Source: Candidimonas nitroreducens
GTDB taxonomy: Bacteria > Pseudomonadota > Gammaproteobacteria > Burkholderiales > Burkholderiaceae_B
Direction: 5' to 3'
DNA length: 64,000 nucleotides
Assembly (NCBI RefSeq): GCF_002209565.1
Contig: NZ_NJIH01000004.1
Span: 186,001-250,000, forward strand
In this document: positions 58,739 through 64,000 of the stretch, in pieces
Numbering within the stretch: the first letter of the stretch is position 1
How the letters are laid out: every line of letters starts with the position of its first letter
Program-made: the position numbers and the translations under genes
The notes under the pieces: generated by a model
What the model was told of the DNA's origin: nothing
Database searches by the model: none
What the model saw: the letters and a program-made list of their open reading frames with translations, nothing else

Positions 58739-59122
58739 CTACTGCTGGATACCGAAAACGGCGATCAAGCCACCCGCCGAAAACGCAACGATGCTGGCCA
58801 CGCAGAGTAACACCACTGCCTGCACCCACCGTAAATGCTTGCCCCTAGCGATTGCGGCTATGTTCTCGTTGTGTAACGTGTTCTGTGTGAACCACCCGCC
58901 CAAAGTCGCTAGCATGGCAAAAATCAAGCCGAGCAAAAACGCCGTCAACGAATGGCGCAAGGTGTGTGGGGCCAGTAGCCGCGATAGCTTGTCCATTGCA
59001 GCCACGATGCCCGCAGCCGCCGCGCCATTGAGTAGGATTAAAGCCCTGAATACCTCCACAGATAGGGTAATCATGGACTTGTAGGTTTCTATCTTGTGGC
59101 TTTCTCGGAATCCTTCGTGCAT
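58739..59122 (-). CDS. Small integral membrane protein
   Basis: A 127-aa protein with three predicted membrane helices (VFRALILLNGAAAAGIVAAM; SLTAFLLGLIFAMLATLGGW; VVLLCVASIVAFSAGGLIAV). GGAG lies 7 nt upstream of the start. It could be holin-like by size, but no lysis enzyme is adjacent, so I do not assign that. The 58523-58738 gap holds no gene. Confidence 0.6.
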   Translation of the reverse strand: MHEGFRESHKIETYKSMITLSVEVFRALILLNGAAAAGIVAAMDKLSRLLAPHTLRHSLTAFLLGLIFAMLATLGGWFTQNTLHNENIAAIARGKHLRWVQAVVLLCVASIVAFSAGGLIAVFGIQQ

Positions 59123-59162
59123 GCTTACTCCGTGCCTTGCATAGAATTGTGCTCGGTGCGAA

Positions 59163-59666
59163 TCAGGCCCGCAGCTTGCCCCAAGTGCGCTGAGGGCCGA
59201 AGTACAGCTCTGCTACTCGGGCGTTCTCCGTGCGACAGGCATACAGCAGGGCTATGGCCCGGTGGCGATCAACCTTACGCGACTCATCGAACGAAATTTG
59301 CATCATCGTTAAGTCAGTCCATAGGCCATCATTAATGCCTAGGCTGCGAAGGAATGGCCGGCCGCTTTCTATCGTTTGTATGAGTGATGCTTCTTCATCA
59401 ATTGAACTGTCTGGAGGCGGTGTACCGGTTTTTGCCAAGTGCGCCGCCACCACAGTCTGATGCATTGCGCTGCATAGATGCGCAAATGCTGTGCTCAGAT
59501 CGCCCGCAGTCTCCGCCTTTTGCGCTAGATCATATGACTTGTCTGCATAGACAAAGGCCTCAAACGCGGCATGCAGATCAACGGCGATGACGTGGGGACG
59601 GCTTCGTTGATTCACCCATATGATGACCGCAGCGGCCAGGATGACCACCACCACGAATACACCCAT
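59163..59666 (-). CDS. Membrane-anchored protein of unknown function
   Basis: A 167-aa protein with one N-terminal helix (GVFVVVVILAAAVIIWV), then a soluble helical domain. The ribosome site is strong (GAGGAGGG). No motif recognised. It is one of three consecutive small membrane-associated genes in the element. Confidence 0.6.
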   Translation of the reverse strand: MGVFVVVVILAAAVIIWVNQRSRPHVIAVDLHAAFEAFVYADKSYDLAQKAETAGDLSTAFAHLCSAMHQTVVAAHLAKTGTPPPDSSIDEEASLIQTIESGRPFLRSLGINDGLWTDLTMMQISFDESRKVDRHRAIALLYACRTENARVAELYFGPQRTWGKLRA

Positions 59667-59753
59667 TGCTGTCCCTCCTCTTGCCCGTAAGCAAGTTAAC
59701 TTTTGTCACAGTATCCGTCCGGTCTGCCTGCTAAGCAACAGGCATAAAGGCAA

Positions 59754-59771
59754 ACGGCCCCGAAGGGCCGT
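59754..59771 (-). terminator. GC-rich hairpin, weak terminator
   Basis: ACGGCCC and GGGCCGT pair around CGAA. On the minus strand it is followed by TTTG only, so it is weak. It lies just after the resolvase remnant. Confidence 0.55.
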
Positions 59772-59795
59772 CGTCTGCTTGGTCTGTGTGCCTGT

Positions 59796-60032
59796 TCAAT
59801 ACGCGCAGGCTGCCGCCTTCCGTGCCGCTTGGGCGTGCTTGCCGTCAGCCTTGGCCTTTTCCCGGCCCGCTGCTGTACGCTCGGCTATCCGCTTGCGCTC
59901 CATGTCGGCCACCTGTGACAGCACGGCAAGTATCAATTCCCCTGCACATTCCGGTACGTCATGAAGTGCCGCTTCGCTCCACATCGGCAGCGGGTTCACC
60001 TTTGCCCGCGATGCTTTGCCGCTTGTACTCAT
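59796..60032 (-). pseudogene. Serine-recombinase remnant
   Basis: A 78-codon frame whose second half (ILAVLSQVADMERKRIAERT, AAGREKAKADGKHA) matches the long E-helix region of serine resolvases. Compare FAEFERSMIQERVKAGLKRA in the intact recombinase 500 bp away. The catalytic domain and DNA-binding domain are missing. It overlaps the 3' end of the next upstream gene, and no ribosome site is seen. Confidence 0.7.
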
Positions 60033-60318
60033 CCGATCTAAGGATCAATTCGGAGAGTTCGAAGTAGGCACCAAAGGCGGCGTTCTCGTTAGCGTAGTGC
60101 CTGGCAAACGCCCAGAAACCGGGGTTCTGCACACCTACGCCGGTCATCGGGTCAATTGCAATCCGATGCTTACTAGTTCTCCATCGCTCCCATGCGGGCC
60201 AGAACTGGCTGTATGCGACGCTTGCGCGTGCGCGCCTTTCTTGTTTATCCCGCTTATCCGAGTACAAGCTAAACCCGACTACCGCCGCCACAAGCAAGAA
60301 AGCTATTACGCCCGTCAT
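59959..60318 (-). CDS. Membrane-anchored small protein of unknown function
   Basis: A 119-aa protein. One N-terminal helix (TGVIAFLLVAAVVGFSLYS), then a soluble Trp/Tyr-rich domain (SQFWPAWERWRTSKHRIAID). It has a strong ribosome site (GGAGGTGG). Its 3' end overlaps the recombinase remnant. No family recognised. Confidence 0.6.
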   Translation of the reverse strand: MTGVIAFLLVAAVVGFSLYSDKRDKQERRARASVAYSQFWPAWERWRTSKHRIAIDPMTGVGVQNPGFWAFARHYANENAAFGAYFELSELILRSDEYKRQSIAGKGEPAADVERSGTS

Positions 60319-60465
60319 ACCACCTCCATTGCTTTTTGTTGCGAGTATCCCGCGCACGTTGAGAAACTGCAACCGCACGCGCTAGCCATCAAATCAGCGG
60401 CCATACAGAAAACCCTCCCGAAATTGCGGGCCTGCTGCCTAGGGAGGCGCGGCTCGACCCGTGAT

Positions 60466-60491
60466 ATACAAATAACATTTGTTTTCTGTAT
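60466..60491. promoter_or_regulatory. 26-bp imperfect dyad upstream of the serine recombinase
   Basis: Arms ATACAAATAAC (60466-60476) and GTTTTCTGTAT (60481-60491) match at 9 of 11 positions around ATTT. The total length is that of serine-recombinase crossover sites (26-28 bp). It lies 46 bp before the recombinase start. It could equally be a repressor operator. Confidence 0.55.
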
Positions 60492-60537
60492 GAATTGCGG
60501 ATAGACTGGCGGCAACAATCAAGCATGAGGTGCAGCC

Positions 60538-61137
60538 ATGAAAGCCAAGCGCGTTGCCATATACGCCCGCGTATCAACCGACAGCCAGACCACGGAGAAC
60601 CAGCTAGCTGAACTGCGCGCCGCCGCCGGGCGGCACGGCTGGGAAGTTACCGGCGAGTACGTAGACCATGCCATCAGCGGCGCGAAGGGACGCGACCAGC
60701 GGCCACAGTTCGATAAGCTGCTCAAGGGAGCGGTGCGCCGGGAGTTCGACGTTATAGCAGCGTGGTCTGTAGACCGCCTTGGGCGCTCCCTACAGCACCT
60801 TGTCTCATTTCTAGGCGACATACAGGCGGCAGGCGTAGACCTCTATCTACACCAGCAGGGCCTGAACACCACCACGCCGTCAGGTAAAGCCATGTTCCAA
60901 ATGTGCGGCGTATTCGCTGAGTTCGAACGCAGCATGATTCAGGAACGGGTTAAGGCCGGTCTGAAACGTGCCAAGGAACAGGGCCGCATAGGCGGGCGCC
61001 CCAAGGTGGACGGCAAGACAGTGGCCCGCGTACTCGAGCTGCGCGGCCAGAGCATGGGCATGTTGAAGATAGCCCAAGCGGTCGGCTGCGGCACAGGCAC
61101 GGTGCAGAGGATTATCAAGGAGCATGCGCCCGCGTAA
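60538..61137 (+). CDS. Serine recombinase (resolvase/invertase family)
   Basis: A 199-aa site-specific recombinase. The nucleophile Ser is in VAIYARVSTDSQTTENQLAE, with the conserved Arg pair in AAWSVDRLGRSLQHL, the E-helix TPSGKAMFQMCGVFAEFERS, and a C-terminal helix-turn-helix (SMGMLKIAQAVGCGTGTVQR). Length is that of small resolvases and invertases. GAGGTG precedes the ATG. Being inside the element near its right end, it may resolve multimers or invert a segment. Confidence 0.93.
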   Translation: MKAKRVAIYARVSTDSQTTENQLAELRAAAGRHGWEVTGEYVDHAISGAKGRDQRPQFDKLLKGAVRREFDVIAAWSVDRLGRSLQHLVSFLGDIQAAGVDLYLHQQGLNTTTPSGKAMFQMCGVFAEFERSMIQERVKAGLKRAKEQGRIGGRPKVDGKTVARVLELRGQSMGMLKIAQAVGCGTGTVQRIIKEHAPA

Positions 61138-61456
61138 CGCTCGGGCAATCAGTGCAGTCTTGCTGGCAAGCTGACGCGCCAGCCAGGAAACATATTGCCA
61201 GGCTGGCCGCTGAATGCGTAATGGGGTGGGGTACCCCTTGCGCGGGCCGCGCGGGGGAAATTGCGTGGGCGCGCGGGGGCGCAACCCTTACGACTAATCG
61301 TATCGATTTTCGGCCCGGCCTTCCCGGTGCAAATTCCGTGCAATTACATAGGGAAATGGCGGTGCAAAATCGGTGCAGTCAGGGGCTATAATCGACCCAT
61401 TCAGGGCACACGCTGGCTGCCCTGTCTCCAGGCAAGCATCTGATTTTTCTAGGGAA
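61138..61456. other. Right-end non-coding segment with candidate integrase arm sites
   Basis: 319 bp without a gene. Two copies of the double motif seen at the left end occur: GCAAATTCCGTGCA at 61329-61342 and GCAAAATCGGTGCA at 61364-61377, each made of GGTGCA or CGTGCA half-sites 11 bp apart. Each differs by one base from the left-end 14-mer. They lie 80-130 bp from the right att core. Confidence 0.6.
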
Positions 61457-61514
61457 TTTTGGCGGAGCGGACGGGACTCGAACCCGCGACCCCCGGCGTG
61501 ACAGGCCGGTATTC
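61457..61514. repeat. Right attachment site: 58-bp direct repeat
   Basis: Identical to 42691-42748. Here the repeat is continuous with the rest of an intact tRNA-Asp gene. Chromosomal DNA begins to the right of it. The element between the two copies is about 18.8 kb. Confidence 0.92.
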
Positions 61515-61536
61515 TAACCAACTGAACTACCGCTCC
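61460..61536 (-). tRNA. tRNA-Asp (GTC)
   Basis: A 77-nt gene with encoded CCA. Acceptor GGAGCGG pairs with CCGCTCC. The D-arm is GTTCAGTTGGTTAGA; anticodon stem CCGGC/GCCGG surrounds loop CTGTCAC with anticodon GTC. The T-arm is GCGGGTTCGAGTCCCGT. Its 3' part is the target of the integrated element. Confidence 0.97.
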
Positions 61537-61583
61537 GCAGCGGTGTATGCATTTGCCCGCAGAACCACGATACGAGGGTATCA

Positions 61584-61659
61584 TGGCGTCCCCTAGGGGA
61601 TTCGAACCCCTGTACTCACCGTGAAAGGGTGATGTCCTAGGCCTCTAGACGAAGGGGAC
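61584..61659 (-). tRNA. tRNA-Glu (TTC)
   Basis: A 76-nt gene with CCA. Acceptor GTCCCCT/AGGGGAC, anticodon stem TCACC/GGTGA around loop CTTTCAC (anticodon TTC), T-arm CAGGGGTTCGAATCCCCTA. It lies 47 nt upstream of tRNA-Asp in the same cluster. Confidence 0.97.
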
Positions 61660-61727
61660 AGGACGAAAAACACAAGCCACATGGATATTTGACACATCGA
61701 ATGCGGCTTCTTCGGCAGACTGGCGAT

Positions 61728-61803
<76 letters not shown>

Positions 61804-61832
61804 GATACCGGCGCGTCTAGCGAAGAAACGAG

Positions 61833-61861
61833 ATTATGCACGAAACTTTTCTGGAGATCAA
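61833..61861 (-). promoter_or_regulatory. Sigma-70 promoter of the tRNA cluster
   Basis: On the minus strand TTGATC is followed after 17 nt by CATAAT, about 30 nt before the tRNA-Ala 5' end. Both hexamers are near consensus and spacing is ideal. The sequence between promoter and tRNA is short, as usual for tRNA operons. Confidence 0.7.
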
Positions 61862-62198
61862 ATTGAGGGTGGCGGGCTGTGGCCGGAAGGCGTCATGTGC
61901 GCTGCCACGGGAATCGGGGGAATGCAGCGCAGATGCAGGGCACGGCACCCGCCGCTGCCGTCTGCCCCTGACCACTGACAATAGGCCCCTGCTCATCAGG
62001 CCCTGAATCCGGGTCACCCTTTGCCTTTGCCTTTGCCCTCTGACCGCCGGCCCGGGCGCCCCAGGCCTCGGATTCGGGTCGCCAGTCGCCAGCTGCCGAA
62101 GAAGATAACCCCGCCAGAATACCCGATGACTATAATTTCCCCAGTCATCGCACCGGCAGCCAGGTACGCACAACAACACAAGAAAGGCGGAGACAAGC
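61862..62198. promoter_or_regulatory. Upstream region of the NRPS operon with a candidate operator
   Basis: 337 bp without a gene. A perfect inverted repeat GATGACT (62125-62131) and AGTCATC (62143-62149), spaced by 11 bp, overlaps TATAAT at 62131-62136, about 60 nt before the leader ORF. This looks like a repressor site on a -10 box. No good -35 is seen. CTTTGC is repeated in tandem near 62018-62038. Confidence 0.55.
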
Positions 62199-62315
62199 AT
62201 GCCAGCACGTATCAAGAACCGTCTTTTTCGAAACGACGGCAGTGTTCTGCGGCTCGGCGGCCGCGGTGCTCCGGCGGGCGACGCCGGCGCTCGGCACTTC
62301 GCGTTCCCGGCCTGA
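62199..62315 (+). CDS. 38-aa leader ORF upstream of the MFS gene
   Basis: A short frame MPARIKNRLFRNDGSVLRLG followed by GRGAPAGDAGARHFAFPA. GGCGGAGA lies 5-6 nt before the ATG, a better ribosome site than that of the next gene. The stop TGA is one base from the MFS ATG (TGAAATG), so translation may be coupled. It is Arg/Gly/Ala-rich with no known family. It could be a translational leader or a small peptide in its own right. Confidence 0.5.
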   Translation: MPARIKNRLFRNDGSVLRLGGRGAPAGDAGARHFAFPA

Positions 62316-62316
62316 A

Positions 62317-63591
62317 ATGCCTGGGCTTTCTTTGACGGCGTGGCTGCGGCTGCTGCCCCTGATTCTGGTCATTCTGATCGATAGCATCGGCTATACCGTG
62401 ATCATCCCCGTGATGTCCACGATGCTGCTGGGCGATGCGCCGGCCATGATGATGGGCGCGGATGCGTCCACACGCTACATCGTGTATGGCGTGGCGGTAG
62501 GCATCTACGAGCTGATGATGCTGTACATGGCGCCGGTCATGGGCGAATTGTCCGACCGTGTCGGGCGGCGGCGTATTCTGCTGGTCTGCATGGCGGGCGT
62601 GGGCGCCGGCTTTGTGCTGATCGGCGTCGCAATCTGGCTGAACCTGGTGCTGCTGCTGTTGCTGGGGCGGCTGCTGGGCGGCGCCACGGCGGGCAGCCAG
62701 GCGGTCGCCCAGGCGGCCGCGGTGGATCGCAGCACGCCGCAGGACAAGTCCCTGGTTCTGAATATATGCCTGCTGGCCTCGTCGGTCGGCTTCATACTCG
62801 GCCCCTTGATCGGCGGCATGATGTCGTATGACGAACGGGTCGATCTGAATGATTTCACCACCCCGGTTTTCCTGATGGCGGCGCTGGCGGGCATCGGCCT
62901 GCTGTTGCTGGTCTTCGGCTTTCGCGAGACGCCGCCGGCGCGGGTGGCGCACGGGCGCATCGACTGGTGGATGGGCGTGCGCGGCTTCAAGGCGGCCTGG
63001 GCGGATGGCGCCATCCGCCGCCTGGTGGCGGTGTTCGGGCTGATGCAGCTCGGCTGGGGCAGCTATTTCCTGTTTTTCCCCAGCCTGCTGATCAACCGCT
63101 TCGGCCAGGACGCCGGCACGATCTCGCTGCTGATGGGGCTGCAGGGCGTGGGCTTCTGCCTGGCCTACGGCGTATTCCTGCCGGTGCTGCAGCGCCGCCT
63201 GGAGTCGCGCGTGCTGGCGGTGGCCGGCCTGTGGTTCACGGCGGCCCTGGTGGCGGTTTCGGCCGCCGCCTATCACATGGCGCTGCAGTGGGCACTGACG
63301 CTGCCCGTCTCTATTGCCGTGTCCGTGGCCTACGGCGCAATCATCACGCTGTTTTCCAACGCGGTCGGCCAGGAACGCCAGGGCTGGATACTGGGGATCA
63401 GCATTTCGGTCAACGCCGCCATGTGGGGGCTGGCGTCGATCGTCAGCGGCGCCCTCAGCGGACTGGGCTATGGGCTACCCATTCTGCTGGCGCTGCTGTC
63501 GCTGGCCGCCAGCGCGGTGCTGATGGGCAGGCCCGCGCCCGGTGCCGGCATCGAGGCGCCCTCTTCCCACGCGGGAAGCCCGGGCCGATAA
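62317..63591 (+). CDS. Major facilitator superfamily transporter (TetA/drug-efflux type)
   Basis: A 424-aa protein with 12 predicted helices. Motif A is seen between helices 2 and 3 as GELSDRVGRRRILLV, helix 1 reads LLPLILVILIDSIGYTVIIP, and helix 5 has SVGFILGPLIGGMM (the antiporter motif C G-x-x-x-G-P-x-x-G-G). Start ATG at 62317 is preferred to one at 62242, which overlaps the leader ORF out of frame. Directly upstream of an NRPS gene, it is likely to export or import its product, such as a siderophore. The substrate is inference. Confidence 0.85.
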   Translation: MPGLSLTAWLRLLPLILVILIDSIGYTVIIPVMSTMLLGDAPAMMMGADASTRYIVYGVAVGIYELMMLYMAPVMGELSDRVGRRRILLVCMAGVGAGFVLIGVAIWLNLVLLLLLGRLLGGATAGSQAVAQAAAVDRSTPQDKSLVLNICLLASSVGFILGPLIGGMMSYDERVDLNDFTTPVFLMAALAGIGLLLLVFGFRETPPARVAHGRIDWWMGVRGFKAAWADGAIRRLVAVFGLMQLGWGSYFLFFPSLLINRFGQDAGTISLLMGLQGVGFCLAYGVFLPVLQRRLESRVLAVAGLWFTAALVAVSAAAYHMALQWALTLPVSIAVSVAYGAIITLFSNAVGQERQGWILGISISVNAAMWGLASIVSGALSGLGYGLPILLALLSLAASAVLMGRPAPGAGIEAPSSHAGSPGR

Positions 63592-63627
63592 CGATGCACC
63601 GATGAATACATGATCGAGGAAGCCGCC

Positions 63628-64000
63628 ATGACCGATTCCGCCACGTTCCATAGCTTGTTCACTCAGACGGCGCAGGCCACGCCCGATGCCGTGGCTTTGT
63701 CCGACGAGGCCCGCAGCATCAGCTACGGGCAGCTCGACGCCCTGGCCAACGGCGTCTCGCACGCCGTGGCGGCGGCACTGCCGCACACGAGCGGGCCCGT
63801 CTGCGTGGGCTTGAATCTGTCGCGCAGCATCGAGGCCGTGGCGGCGATGCTCGGTGTGCTCAAGGCCGGCGCGGCCTGGGTGCCGCTGGATCCTTCATAC
63901 CCGGCGGAGCGGCTGCGCTACATGCTGGACGACAGCGGGGCACCGGTCGTGCTGCATACGGCACTGGCCGGCAACGGTGCCTCGGGCAACAACACCTCGC
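63628..64000 (+). CDS. Nonribosomal peptide synthetase, adenylation domain start (partial)
   Basis: The first 124 codons; the gene continues past the right edge. It begins directly with an adenylation domain: FHSLFTQTAQATPDAVALSD, ISYGQLDALANGVSHAVA and core motif A1/A2 LKAGAAWVPLDPSYPAERLR followed by YMLDDSG. GAGGA lies about 8 nt before the chosen ATG; another in-frame ATG is at 63610. No condensation domain precedes it, so this may be a loading module. The amino acid cannot be predicted because the specificity pocket is outside the window. Confidence 0.93.
   Translation, partial: MTDSATFHSLFTQTAQATPDAVALSDEARSISYGQLDALANGVSHAVAAALPHTSGPVCVGLNLSRSIEAVAAMLGVLKAGAAWVPLDPSYPAERLRYMLDDSGAPVVLHTALAGNGASGNNTS

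Noticed and set aside
58739-59122. Holin assignment for the three-helix protein
   Set aside because: Size fits, but there is no endolysin or spanin neighbour and no dual-start motif, so only a membrane protein is claimed.

Overview
ORGANISM. The window is GC-rich chromosomal DNA of a betaproteobacterium, most likely Alcaligenaceae (Bordetella, Achromobacter or Pusillimonas type). The evidence is the gene content and order: tkt-gap-pgk, queA-tgt-yajC-secD-secF, miaB-phoH-ybeY-corC-lnt, a Bug-family solute receptor and lpxO. No rRNA operon is present, so genus cannot be fixed. LAYOUT. 1-36 kb is core chromosome. It holds an SDR fragment and an aldehyde dehydrogenase, an epimerase-like protein, lipid A hydroxylase LpxO, the tkt-gap-pgk sugar-phosphate operon, rsmE, an orphan barstar-like gene, a malic enzyme overlapping a patatin lipase, an FAD-oxidase-like protein, an aminotransferase, a lytic transglycosylase, ubiD, a yqjD-yqjE-yqjK set, upp, dacB, the queuosine/Sec cluster and the miaB-to-lnt cluster. 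Three copies of a dispersed hairpin element with covarying stems lie near 10.0, 16.2 and 22.3 kb. A 14-nt x 7 tandem repeat (1.7 kb) and a 78-bp x 3 terminator-like repeat (17.3 kb) are also present. 36.0-40.6 kb looks like a small catabolic module: LysR regulator, TauD-type dioxygenase, Bug solute receptor and FrsA-like hydrolase. 40.6-42.7 kb is accessory and less GC-rich: a small lipoprotein, a higB-higA toxin-antitoxin pair and a decayed IS3-type orfA. MOBILE ELEMENT. 42,691-61,456 is an integrative element of about 18.8 kb. It is bounded by a 58-bp direct repeat made of the 3' part of a tRNA-Asp gene plus flank; the intact tRNA-Asp is at the right end. It carries two tandem tyrosine integrases, a serine recombinase, a truncated Rha-type phage regulator, an SF2 helicase-like protein and several small membrane or unknown proteins. 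It also carries two very large genes that look like the internal virion (genome-ejection) proteins gp15 and gp16 of T7/phiKMV-type podoviruses. I found no terminase, portal, capsid, tail, lysis or replicative polymerase gene. It may be a phage satellite that brings its own ejection proteins, or an eroded prophage; this is the most interesting part of the window. RIGHT END. A tRNA-Ala/Glu/Asp cluster with a recognisable promoter reads toward the element. It is followed by an operon with a 38-codon leader ORF, an MFS transporter and the start of a nonribosomal peptide synthetase that runs off the window. HOW THE PARTS WORK TOGETHER. tkt, gap and pgk connect pentose phosphates with lower glycolysis. 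MaeB turns malate into pyruvate. QueA and Tgt make queuosine tRNA beside the SecDF-YajC secretion accessory complex. MiaB, PhoH, YbeY, CorC and Lnt cover tRNA modification, RNA maturation and envelope lipoprotein acylation. The MFS protein is probably the exporter or importer of the NRPS product. All calls come from reading the sequence; no database search was run.
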